Source: Rugamonas violacea
GTDB taxonomy: Bacteria > Pseudomonadota > Gammaproteobacteria > Burkholderiales > Burkholderiaceae_D
Reading direction: 5' to 3'
DNA length: 54,300 nucleotides
NCBI RefSeq assembly: GCF_016461825.1
Contig: NZ_JAEMNU010000133.1
Coordinates: 1-54,300 of the forward strand
In this document: positions 26,349 through 34,023 of the stretch, in pieces
How the letters are laid out: every line of letters begins with the position of its first letter
How positions within the stretch are numbered: the first letter of the stretch is position 1
Position numbers and translations under genes: made by a program
Notes under the pieces: generated by a model
Databases searched by the model: none
What the model was told of the DNA's origin: nothing
What the model saw: the letters and a program-made list of their open reading frames with translations, nothing else

Positions 26349-26401
26349 ACATCACCGTCGGCGGGGGCGGGGGCGGGGGAGACATATCGCGGCGCGCACG
26401 A

Positions 26402-26495
26402 GTGAAATTTTATAATCATTTAATTAATGTTTTCATAAAATAAACTATAATTAAATAATGTTTCACTTCACGAGCGCCAGCTCGACCAACTCGCC
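26402..26495 (+). promoter_or_regulatory. Conserved AT-rich promoter block before paralogue 2
   Basis: About 95 bp almost identical to the block at 27415-27508, including TTTTCATAAAATAAACTATA and a TATAAT at 26446-26451. It probably drives each paralogue separately. Confidence 0.6.
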
Positions 26496-26524
26496 ATGGA
26501 AAGCCCAACAATGAAAAATTCTCC

Positions 26525-27367
26525 TTGTCCGCCATCTCGCTCGCCGCCGTCTTGTGCGCCGGCAGTGTCCAGGCGGCCCCCACCAGCGCAAAAGCCAGCA
26601 TCGGCATCAGCAACTTCCACTACACCCTGATCGACCTCGACACCAGCGACAACATCGCCCCGTCGATTCACTTCAACTTCCCGGATTCGAGCGATCCCCA
26701 AGGCAGCAGTGTGGGTGCCAACGCCACAGTGCACCCCAATGGCGAAAAAGAAATTGATCAATGGGCGGGTGAAAGAAATGTCAAAGTGGTGGATGTGTCG
26801 CGCTCCGCTTCCGTCATGGGTATGGTCAATAGCTCAGGGACGGTCGTCGCCGGCGGTGGCGAGTCCGGTCTGCAGGGCGCCACATTGGCCGTTCAGGGAA
26901 CGGCCGAGATCCCCACCGACTCCGCGTTCCGTGGCAGTGCCGATTATTCCAGCCAGGGCCGCATCTTCGGCGCCGCCGACTTCACCCTGTCGCCGCACAC
27001 CAAATTGGTGTTCAGTTTCGATCTGGCGGTATCGGCAAGCGTATTCGCCAATAAAAACCAGACGGCTCGCAACGAAACCACATTCAATGCCAACCTTTTG
27101 TATTTCGATGCTCTCGGCAAAATCCACTATTCGGCCATCATCGGCCGCCGTTTCAACCTCGACGCGCAGTGGAATAGCGCGGAAAGCGTCAACGAGGCAT
27201 TCGCCTTAAGCATGAGCAACACGACGGCCGACGATTTGGCCGGTCGTGTCGGGATGGCTTCCTGGATGAGCGGCGAAGTCTCCGCCGTGCCCGAGCCGGA
27301 AACCTACGCCATGTTGCTGGCCGGCCTGGGCCTGCTCGGCTTCATGGCCAAGCGCCGCCGCGCCTGA
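26525..27367 (+). CDS. PEP-CTERM protein, paralogue 2 (signal peptide start frameshifted)
   Basis: The body and the VPEPETYAMLLAGLGLLGF tag are intact, but the 5' end is broken. The ancestral start ATG at 26496 is followed by ATGAAAAATTC with five A, where paralogue 3 has six. The missing A shifts the frame, so the ATG starts no longer read into the signal peptide. The only in-frame start nearby is TTG at 26525, with no ribosome site and without the basic N-region (it reads MSAISLAAVLCAGSVQAA). The gene is either inactive, poorly translated, or switched by slippage in the A run. Otherwise it is 280 residues and clearly related to its two neighbours. Confidence 0.75.
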   Translation: MSAISLAAVLCAGSVQAAPTSAKASIGISNFHYTLIDLDTSDNIAPSIHFNFPDSSDPQGSSVGANATVHPNGEKEIDQWAGERNVKVVDVSRSASVMGMVNSSGTVVAGGGESGLQGATLAVQGTAEIPTDSAFRGSADYSSQGRIFGAADFTLSPHTKLVFSFDLAVSASVFANKNQTARNETTFNANLLYFDALGKIHYSAIIGRRFNLDAQWNSAESVNEAFALSMSNTTADDLAGRVGMASWMSGEVSAVPEPETYAMLLAGLGLLGFMAKRRRA

Positions 27368-27371
27368 ACCT

Positions 27372-27392
27372 CCCCGCAGCCCGTCTGCGGGG
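27372..27392. terminator. Stem-loop after paralogue 2
   Basis: CCCCGCAG (27372-27379) pairs perfectly with CTGCGGGG (27385-27392). No T run follows, so its strength as a terminator is uncertain. Confidence 0.5.
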
Positions 27393-27414
27393 CCGGGGGC
27401 GGGGGCGGGGACGA

Positions 27415-27508
27415 ATGAAACTTTATGAATATTTAATTAATGTTTTCATAAAATAAACTATAATTAAATAATGTTTCACTTCACTAGCGTCAGCTCGACC
27501 AACTCGCC
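27415..27508 (+). promoter_or_regulatory. Conserved AT-rich promoter block before paralogue 3
   Basis: Near-copy of the block at 26402-26495, with TATAAT at 27459-27464. It shows that the duplicated unit included the promoter. Confidence 0.6.
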
Positions 27509-28387
27509 ATGAAAAGCCCAACAATGAAAAAATTCTCCTTGTCCGCCATCTCGCTCGCCGCCGTCTTGTGCGCCGGCAGCGTCCAGGCGGCCCCCGGCAG
27601 CGTAACGTCCAGCGTCACCGTCAGCAATTTCCACTACACTCTAATCGACCTCGACACCAACGACAACATCGCCCCGTCCATTCACTTCAACTTCCCGGAC
27701 CCGACCGATTCTTGGAAGCGCCGAGGCAGCAACGTGCGAGTCTACTCCGCAGTACTCGCCGATGGCGAAAACTCTATCAATCGCTCGGCGAGTGAACGCA
27801 ACGCCAAAGTGGTGGATATGTCGCAATCCACTTCCCTCCTGGGCATGGTTAACAGCTCAGGAACGATCACCACCGGCGGCGGCGAGTTCGGTATGCAGGG
27901 CGCCTCATCGGTCATTCAGGGAGCGGCCGTGATCCCCGTCGATTCCGCGTTCCAAGGCACAAACTATTATTCCGCCGAGGGCGGCATCTTCAAAGATGCC
28001 CCCTTCACCCTGTCGGCGCACACCAAATTGGAGTTCAGTTTCGATATACTGGTCTCAGCAAGCGTCTTCGCCAATAAAAACCAGAACGCGCGGAGCGAAA
28101 CCAGATTCGAGAGCTACCTGGGATATATCGATGCCCTTGGCGAAAACCGCTATGGCAGCGAGGTGCGTGCCATCTACCTCGGCTCGGCATGGGGCAGCGC
28201 GGAAAGCATCAACGAGACGCTTTCCATGAGCGTGAGCAACACGACTGACAACGATTTGGCCGGTGATTTCGCACTCTCTTCCAACATGTGGGGCCAAGTC
28301 ACCGCCGTGCCCGAGCCGGAAACCTACGCCATGCTGCTGGCCGGCCTGGGCCTGCTCGGCTTCATGGCCAAGCGCCGCCGCGCCTGA
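27509..28387 (+). CDS. PEP-CTERM sorting domain protein, paralogue 3
   Basis: A 292-residue protein with signal peptide MKKFSLSAISLAAVLCAGSVQAA, a body starting VSNFHYTLIDLDTNDNIAPS and the same VPEPETYAMLLAGLGLLGF and KRRRA tag as its neighbours. It has the full six-A run after the second ATG, so the reading frame is intact. Expected to be exported and anchored or released through an exosortase encoded elsewhere. Function unknown. Confidence 0.87.
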   Translation: MKSPTMKKFSLSAISLAAVLCAGSVQAAPGSVTSSVTVSNFHYTLIDLDTNDNIAPSIHFNFPDPTDSWKRRGSNVRVYSAVLADGENSINRSASERNAKVVDMSQSTSLLGMVNSSGTITTGGGEFGMQGASSVIQGAAVIPVDSAFQGTNYYSAEGGIFKDAPFTLSAHTKLEFSFDILVSASVFANKNQNARSETRFESYLGYIDALGENRYGSEVRAIYLGSAWGSAESINETLSMSVSNTTDNDLAGDFALSSNMWGQVTAVPEPETYAMLLAGLGLLGFMAKRRRA

Positions 28388-28470
28388 ACCTCCCCGCCAC
28401 CCCGCCGTCCGACAACGGGGCGGCGAGCGCGTGGCGGCGAACGGGCGCTCAGCCCACCTGCCACGCGTTG

Positions 28471-28995
28471 TCACTGCGACGCCGATTGGTCCCGATAGCC
28501 TTCGGACCAATCGAGCCGCTCGTCGAGCAACTCCTCGATCTCCGAGGAATCCAGCCTGGTGAACAGGGCGCCCAACTTCAACTCACCCTTGGCCAGGGCC
28601 AGCACGGCAAGTATGGCCTGGACGGTCTGCGCGTCCAGCTCGGCGGCCAAGTCCTCGCGCGCCAGCAGGCACGCCTGCTCCCAGGCATCGGCATAGCTCG
28701 CCGCCAACCATTGCGGCAGGAGCGGATTGTGTTTGCCGTGCCGCTCCACCTCGATGGTCGCCATCAGGCCGTAGAAATTCCAATCCCGTCCGTCCGCCGC
28801 CGCGGCGATGCGCACCAATTGAGGCACGGCGGCATACGAGCCGACGCCGAGGTCGCCCTGATGGTGCAAGTCGTCCCATATGGCCTCCCAGACATCCTCG
28901 CCCGATTGCAATTGCGCCAGCAGCGCGGGCGCTGCGGTCGGCGTGCGGTAACCGCCGTCGAGGTCGGCCCAACGCGGGTCTTCAAGTGCAAGCAT
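28471..28995 (-). CDS. Hypothetical protein, 174 aa
   Basis: The ATG at 28995 has a good AAAGGA ribosome site 7 nt upstream; the longer frame runs into the neighbouring region and was not used. The protein is soluble and alpha-helical (ALLAQLQSGEDVWEAIWDDLHHQGDLG, PQLVRIAAA, DAWEQACLLAREDLAAEL), with a HEAT-repeat-like feel and an acidic, Glu-rich C-terminus. Similar small proteins are often immunity or DUF proteins, but no family was recognised. Confidence 0.65.
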   Translation of the reverse strand: MLALEDPRWADLDGGYRTPTAAPALLAQLQSGEDVWEAIWDDLHHQGDLGVGSYAAVPQLVRIAAAADGRDWNFYGLMATIEVERHGKHNPLLPQWLAASYADAWEQACLLAREDLAAELDAQTVQAILAVLALAKGELKLGALFTRLDSSEIEELLDERLDWSEGYRDQSASQ

Positions 28996-29117
28996 AGTTT
29001 TCCTTTTCGTGGTTTCCAGCGCCGGGCCGGAGCAAGGTGGTGGCGCTCGGCGCGCGCCCCCCCCGGACCGCGCATCCTGCCATGAAAAAGTTGTCGATGC
29101 AATATTCGCCGCCCCAC

Positions 29118-30884
29118 TTACTGCACCCAGCGCCCGGATTTCTGCTTGATCGTCTCGGCCACCGCCTCCAACTTGTCGTAGCCGTCGTTGCCCTGCCACG
29201 TGGTGTACATGAAACCCTGCACACCGCTCAGCCCATTTTTCTCCGCCGCATCCAGATTACGCAACCACCGTTCGACATCGCCCAGGTCCGGCTCGTCGTA
29301 ATAGCCGGCTATCATCTGCCGCAACTTCCTATCGCTGAAAAACTTCAAGGAAGCGAGACGGACCTGGTCGTCGGTCGAATCCGTCCAGTTCACCACCACC
29401 GTGTTGGGATGCAAACCCTCGACCGCGCCGGCCAGGCTGCCCTTGGCCAGCCAGTAGCTGTCCAAGGCGTTCATGTTCGGATCGAACATATCGTTCCAGA
29501 TATACAGGGCCAGCGCCGGATACTTGGCCAACAAATCGGCCTGCACCTTGCGCGTCGTGTTGGCCAGGTATTTGCCCGCCGTAATGCCGCCGCAGGCCGG
29601 GTCCCAGTTCAGCACGCGGATCTCGTCGTAGTACAGGAAGTAGCTCGACGGCGTGTTGAACAGCGCGTTGATCTTGTCGTAGTAGTCGCGCTGGATGTTG
29701 AAAAATTCCGCGTTGCAAGCCGACGCCGGCGTGGCCCAGCGCGCCGTGAAATTCTGCGCCGACTGGTAGTAGGACACGCGCAGGCGCGTACCCTCGCGCA
29801 GGCGGCGGTTCTTGATGACCAGCGCCTCCTTGGCGACCAGATAGTCGATGCCGGCGACGTAGGTGATGCTGCCGTCCTCCGAGCGCACCACGACGGGCAA
29901 AAGGCCGGCGCGGTCCACCGTGTGGGCCAGACCGATCTCGCGGATGTCCAGGTCGTCGAGCCAGGCCGCGCCGTTGCCAACGCCGCTCCGGCCCCAATGG
30001 CCGAAGGACAGATGCACCGTGGTCTCGTCGGCCGTGTTGAAGTCGAGGTTGTACTGCGTCCACCCCTGCGTTTTGGCGAACTGGTTGCCCTCCTCGTTCC
30101 ACTCGCCATTGCTGGTGCCCCATCCCAAACGGGCGCTGCGGTTGTTATACAGCGGCATTGTAAAATCGGAGCGGAACAGTTGCACCTGCAGCGGCGCGTC
30201 GTAGTCCTCGGTCCTCAACCAGAACGACATGCGGTAAGCCTTGTGCGGCTTCAGGTTTGCGAAGCTGCGCTCGATGCGGGCGGTCTCGACCTGGTTCTGT
30301 ACGAACTTCACCGAACGCTGCCCCTGGTGGGCAAGCGAAGTGTCGTAGCTGACGCCGCCGCTGCCGTCGAGATGCCACTCCCCATCGTTTTGCTCGAAAC
30401 CGCTGTCGCTGACAATCGATTGCGCCAGCGGCACGGCCCTGTTGCCTTGGACAATGAACGGCGTGTCCTTGACCGGCAAGGCCTCAAGCAGGTCGGGATT
30501 GAGCAAGGCTGGAATCTCCGGCCCGCCGCCCACGGGGATGAGTTCGATCCCGGCCTCTTTGGCCTTCTGGAGGATGACAGCCAGATTGGCCGTCAGGTCG
30601 GGATTGGGGCCGAACAACAGCGAGGCGTAGGAGCCGTGACCGGAGGTGTTGAGCGCGATCCCGTTGTAGCCGGCCCGCTTGGCGCGGCCGATCAGCTCGA
30701 TCAATTTCAGATTGGTCGGATCGGTCGCCGGCGTCGGGCTGGACAAGTCGCCGCCGAAGTAGACCCAGCGCTGCTCGAAGCAATTGTTGCAGACGTTGTC
30801 GTTCTGCTCGGCGGCATGCGCCGCTAGGGTCGTGAGGCTGGCGAACGCCAGCGTGAGGGCGGCGGCAAGGCGAACGGGGGCCAT
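29118..30884 (-). CDS. Secreted TIM-barrel-like protein with inserted carbohydrate-binding-like domain
   Basis: A 588-residue protein from the ATG at 30884 (AGGAG site 9 nt upstream, then signal peptide MAPVRLAAALTLAFASLTTLAAHAA). The first part (FGGDLSSPTPATD, LIELIGRAKRAGYNGIALNTSG, AKEAGIELIPVGGG) and the last part (FLYYDEIRVLNWDPACGG, LALYIWNDMFDPN, VVNWTDS, IAGYYDEPDL) read like the strands of a glycoside-hydrolase barrel, with DE in YYDEIRVLNWD as candidate acid residues. Between them, about 165-310, is a beta-rich segment (SIVSDSGFEQNDGEWH, SMRMSFWLRTED-like, WGRSGVGNGAAWLDDLDIREI) of the carbohydrate-binding type. The family and substrate are not recognised. An AT-rich promoter region lies upstream (30900-30950). 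Confidence 0.7.
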   Translation of the reverse strand: MAPVRLAAALTLAFASLTTLAAHAAEQNDNVCNNCFEQRWVYFGGDLSSPTPATDPTNLKLIELIGRAKRAGYNGIALNTSGHGSYASLLFGPNPDLTANLAVILQKAKEAGIELIPVGGGPEIPALLNPDLLEALPVKDTPFIVQGNRAVPLAQSIVSDSGFEQNDGEWHLDGSGGVSYDTSLAHQGQRSVKFVQNQVETARIERSFANLKPHKAYRMSFWLRTEDYDAPLQVQLFRSDFTMPLYNNRSARLGWGTSNGEWNEEGNQFAKTQGWTQYNLDFNTADETTVHLSFGHWGRSGVGNGAAWLDDLDIREIGLAHTVDRAGLLPVVVRSEDGSITYVAGIDYLVAKEALVIKNRRLREGTRLRVSYYQSAQNFTARWATPASACNAEFFNIQRDYYDKINALFNTPSSYFLYYDEIRVLNWDPACGGITAGKYLANTTRKVQADLLAKYPALALYIWNDMFDPNMNALDSYWLAKGSLAGAVEGLHPNTVVVNWTDSTDDQVRLASLKFFSDRKLRQMIAGYYDEPDLGDVERWLRNLDAAEKNGLSGVQGFMYTTWQGNDGYDKLEAVAETIKQKSGRWVQ

Positions 30885-31008
30885 CGGGGGCTCCTGGGGG
30901 TTGGGGAGCCAAGATGATATCAATAAATTAATATTTAATTTTCATCATTCGGCGGCCCGCTCGAAATTCCGCGAAAAAGTGCACACCGCAAGTGAATTGG
31001 ATAGATAT

Positions 31009-31203
31009 TCAGTCCAGGGGAGGCGTGCCTGGCGCGATACCGGAGCTTACCGCGTCAAAAATCTCCCGCACTCGCGTCCCGCTCACGCCAATGTCGCGGC
31101 CAAGTGAAGTTGCCCAATCAAGCACTTCGCGAGCCGAGTTTTGGTCGTTTGCACTTAAGCCCTTGCTGATCGTACGCCATACGCCAAACTCTCCAGGCGT
31201 CAT
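31009..31203 (-). CDS. Small hypothetical protein (64 aa)
   Basis: Starts at the ATG 31203 (MTPGEFGVWRTISKGL) and ends at 31009. It lies 43 bp after the 75-aa gene at 31247-31474 and may form a pair with it. It contains ISKGLSANDQNSAREVLDWA and VSGTRVREIFDAVSSG, helix-rich. No family recognised. Confidence 0.45.
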   Translation of the reverse strand: MTPGEFGVWRTISKGLSANDQNSAREVLDWATSLGRDIGVSGTRVREIFDAVSSGIAPGTPPLD

Positions 31204-31246
31204 ATGCGCTCCCCCAGGTCTTGGTATGGTTTTTGAAGGGGCAGGC

Positions 31247-31474
31247 TCACATCCCGACAGGTTGGCGCGCGCTGTGCTGCGCACGCGAGGCGGCATCCTT
31301 GGATGACTTTAGAAAAGCACGACCTGCCGCCGATGAATGAAACGCCTCTGCCGCCTGGTAGAGACTTTCACGCTGCGCATCCGTCAACTCGAGCTTATGT
31401 TCACTCATGGCATGGTCAATATAGGCCGCGAAGGCAATGTCGCGCGTGCTGAGCACGGAATCGAGCTTGCTCAT
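31247..31474 (-). CDS. Small hypothetical protein (75 aa)
   Basis: Starts at the ATG 31474 with an AAGGAG site 9 nt upstream. The sequence (MSKLDSVLSTRDIAFAAYI, LTDAQRESLYQAAEAFHSSA) is alpha-helical with no membrane segment. A small protein next to IS66 debris, possibly part of an accessory two-gene unit with the following 64-aa gene. Confidence 0.5.
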   Translation of the reverse strand: MSKLDSVLSTRDIAFAAYIDHAMSEHKLELTDAQRESLYQAAEAFHSSAAGRAFLKSSKDAASRAQHSARQPVGM

Positions 31475-31589
31475 GAACCACTCCTTAAATTGGCCGGTAG
31501 ACAACAAATAAAAAGCGAGAAGGCCAAGCACTGCAGTAAATAGTACGCCCTCCTCCGCACGCCAGGCGCAAGTACAGGCTGCATATGAT

Positions 31590-31916
31590 TACAAATAGTT
31601 GCGGCGGCCGATAGCCACGCCACGCAGGGCACGCTCGGCGGCGGAGTTGTCGATTTCGATGGCGCCATCATCGCGGTAGCGTGTCAGTGCCGGCCACAGA
31701 TTGAGCGAGGTCGAGTTTTTCGGACTTGCGGCCAAACTGCATGCGCCGCAGCTTGGCGATCCACAGCTTGAGATGCTCGATCTCGGCGGCGCGCGTGTTC
31801 AACTGCGCTTCCAGTCCTGCGACCTGGTCGTCGCGTTCTTGAACGCGACGTTCGCTTGCCAATAACAGTGCCTTCAGGGCAGCGATATCGTCAGGGATGT
31901 CGGCGGCGGTCAGCAT
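31590..31916 (-). mobile_element. IS66 transposase (tnpC) remnant with internal deletion
   Basis: The N-terminal part of TnpC is present from 31916 (ALKALLLASERRVQERDDQV, IAKLRRMQFGRKSEKLD), and the C-terminal part from about 31670 to 31590 (RYRDDGAIEIDNSAAERAL, GVAIGRRNYL). The middle of the protein, several hundred residues with the catalytic region, is deleted, and the join is out of frame. Non-functional. Confidence 0.85.
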
Positions 31917-31948
31917 GAGGCGAGTTTACGCGAGGCCGACGACGTTTA

Positions 31949-32112
31949 GGCCACCTCGAAAAACCGTCATTCCGCATCGGCGGACCGCCGCGCAGGCGGG
32001 AATCCATACCCCGCATGCCCCTTGGCTCAGTATGGGTTCCCGCTTGCGCGGGAACGACAATTTGGTTCCCGCTTGCGCGGGAACGACAATTTGCTAGTTT
32101 TTCGAAGTGGCC
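31949..32112. mobile_element. MITE-like palindromic element inside the IS66 debris
   Basis: A 164-bp unit bounded by 16-bp terminal inverted repeats (GGCCACCTCGAAAAAC at 31949-31964 and its complement at 32097-32112, one mismatch). The interior holds GTCATTCC / GGCGGGAATCCA arms of the common short proteobacterial repeat, and a 29-bp tandem direct repeat (32035-32063 and 32064-32092) that contains a CCCGC..GCGGG inverted repeat. No coding capacity. It sits between the tnpB and tnpC remnants. Confidence 0.6.
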
Positions 32113-32113
32113 T

Positions 32114-32345
32114 TTACAAGGCAGATGTCGGCCGCCAGGTTCGCTCTGGACGACGCCAGTCGATTCCCTCCAACAGCATGGAAAGCTGGGCTGGCGTCAG
32201 CGCCACGCTGCCGCTGTCGGCTTGCGGCCAGACGAAGCGTCCCCGCTCAAGACGTTTCGCCAGCAAGCACAGGCCGTCGCCGGTCCACCACAGCACTTTG
32301 AGCATGTCGCCGCGCCGCCCACGAAACACGAAGACATGGCCGCTG
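32114..32345 (-). mobile_element. IS66 orf2 (tnpB) fragment
   Basis: The frame encodes GHVFVFRGRRGDMLKVLWW, DGLCLLAKRLERGRFVWP and LSMLLEGIDWRRPERTWRP, the C-terminal two thirds of IS66 TnpB. The 5' end is lost at a junction with the tnpA fragment near 32345. Confidence 0.8.
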
Positions 32346-32471
32346 TTTCGATACCGACACGCCGGGATCGCAGGCCGCCACTGCGAGCCGATGTTTAAAC
32401 TCCGGCAAATAGTTCGGCCGCCCTCTACGATTGCCCGACTCCACTTCAGTGTCCACAGTAGTTCCCGCCAA
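32345..32471 (-). mobile_element. IS66 orf1 (tnpA) fragment
   Basis: Encodes RRGRPNYLPEFKHRLAVAAC and DPGVSVSK, the N-terminal helix-turn-helix part of IS66 TnpA, then breaks into the tnpB remnant in another frame. Confidence 0.75.
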
Positions 32472-32562
32472 AAAAAACTACGCCGCCAGCGTCGCGGCAC
32501 AATTCAACAGTCGACCGCGCCGAAAAGTGCGGAGAATTGAGCGCTTACCGCTGAACTGCACT

Positions 32563-33528
32563 CTATCCTTCGCTTATATTAATATTCATCTTGATTCCAG
32601 AAAGCCAATGTGTTCTCGTGATGTCGATCGATTCGATAACATGGTTCGTGTTCTTTAGGGTATTGAAGTCCGAAACAATATGTCCAGTGGACTTGCCATT
32701 GACGGTATCCATCGCCTTGTCGAATCCTAGGGTGCCCCTCGCGAGAGTGATTTTCTTTTGATCGTCCGGAATCGTTCTCTCTTTTCCGTCATCATCAATG
32801 ACATCTCCCATATTTTCCCCACCGAAAATCTTAAAAACTGCGGTTCTGGCGGCCGTGCCGTCAACAGTATCTCTCACAATTGTCTGGGGAAGTTTATTGG
32901 GCAAGCTATCCGGAAAGGTCTTGCTACTGTTTGGGGACGCCGCTGCATACTGGGAAAGAAAGACGTCAGTCGCAGTAAAGTCCGTGATCTTGGGGGATTT
33001 GTAATTTTCCACCATCACCACCTTGATCGGTTCGTCATTGGAATTGAAACTGAAATAGTTTTTGAAATGTGTCTCGGTATCGTTGCTAGCTGTCGCGAAC
33101 TTGACGGTGCCATTTGGCTCCTTGCTTATTATGCCCGTCAAAATCTCCTGTTTAAATTTGAGCCCCTCGAAGCCGTCCTCTACATATTTCATTCCCATAT
33201 AGTCGCCTCTTGAGAGTTTGTTTGAATCTCGCTCTTTCGGTGCGTTATTATAATTCCCAACTCCTAGCGTGATCTCGTCAGTCGTGCGAGGCAGCTTTGG
33301 CGGGCGGGATGCAGGTGGCGCTGAAGTGGCGGAGAGTTCTCTACGCAGGGAATGTTCGAATGACAATCCACTTTGGACACTTCCTCTGCGCGACGATCCT
33401 TGGGACTGCTCTGGAAGAGCCTGGTTCACGGATGGTTCCGTTTGTGAACTTGTCGTCGTGAGGGGGTTAGGCATTGAAACATTATTGGCGGAAGTGGGAG
33501 TGTGAATGGAAGTGGGAGTGATAGGCAT
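32563..33528 (-). CDS. AT-rich orphan protein, effector-like (321 aa)
   Basis: From the ATG at 33528. The first ~85 residues are Ser/Thr/Pro-rich and low in acidic and hydrophobic residues (MPITPTSIHTPTSANNVSM), as in type III secreted proteins. The remainder is folded-looking: NKLSRGDYMGMKYVEDGFEG, HFKNYFSFNSNDEPIKVVMV, TIVRDTVDGTAARTAVFKIF and THWLSGIKMNINIS. No signal peptide, membrane segment or known catalytic motif was recognised. The base composition is clearly more AT-rich than its neighbours, and IS66 remnants lie on both sides, which points to horizontal acquisition. An effector role is inference. Confidence 0.6.
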   Translation of the reverse strand: MPITPTSIHTPTSANNVSMPNPLTTTSSQTEPSVNQALPEQSQGSSRRGSVQSGLSFEHSLRRELSATSAPPASRPPKLPRTTDEITLGVGNYNNAPKERDSNKLSRGDYMGMKYVEDGFEGLKFKQEILTGIISKEPNGTVKFATASNDTETHFKNYFSFNSNDEPIKVVMVENYKSPKITDFTATDVFLSQYAAASPNSSKTFPDSLPNKLPQTIVRDTVDGTAARTAVFKIFGGENMGDVIDDDGKERTIPDDQKKITLARGTLGFDKAMDTVNGKSTGHIVSDFNTLKNTNHVIESIDITRTHWLSGIKMNINISEG

Positions 33529-33626
33529 AAATTTCCAATTAGAATGTTAAGCGGCTTGACGCAACGGCATCGACATGAAGCTCGCGCTGTCGCAGCGTAC
33601 TGACGATAAGTGGCAAGAGCCGGGCT

Positions 33627-33975
33627 TCAGTTCCAATCCTGGTGCTGCTCGACGGCCGGCACGCCAGGACATTGCGGCTTGGATTTAAGGCTGTGTAGAG
33701 TCTGGGAATGGCAGATCGGCAGGCTGCCAGAGTTGGCGTAACGCTCAAGCGCAGCCCAACGTTTGAGCGCGTGATCGATCGCTTTAGCCGTGCCACTGCC
33801 GGCGGCGACATTGCGCTGTTGCGCCTGCAGCCGGGCGTGTAGTTCGGCCAGCGCCGGCAACGCCAGTTGCTGGCGCAATGCCAAACGCTGCGCTACCGCC
33901 AGGTCGGCGCCTTGCTGTTCGATCACGTACAAGCTGGCGTAGGGGTGTTGATGTAGCAGTATTCGTAAAAAAATC
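33627..33975 (-). mobile_element. IS66 tnpC fragment (central/C-terminal part)
   Basis: The minus frame reads YASLYVIEQQGADLAVAQR, LHARLQAQQRNVAAGSGTAK, AIDHALKRWAALERYANSGS and LPI, the conserved stretch just before the IS66 DDE end. After LPI the frame decays. It is the part missing from the remnant at 31590-31916, or comes from a second IS66 copy. Confidence 0.75.
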
Positions 33976-34023
33976 TGCGTTCGACCAAGCGGCCCAACGC
34001 AGACTTTGTGTGAAAGTTTCAGC

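Noticed and set aside
32035..32092. Two-copy 29-bp repeat that could be mistaken for a CRISPR array
   Set aside because: The copies are directly adjacent with no spacer, and the unit belongs to a common short palindromic repeat.
33539..33811. 90-codon minus frame next to the effector-like gene
   Set aside because: It overlaps the IS66 tnpC fragment in a different frame and has no features.
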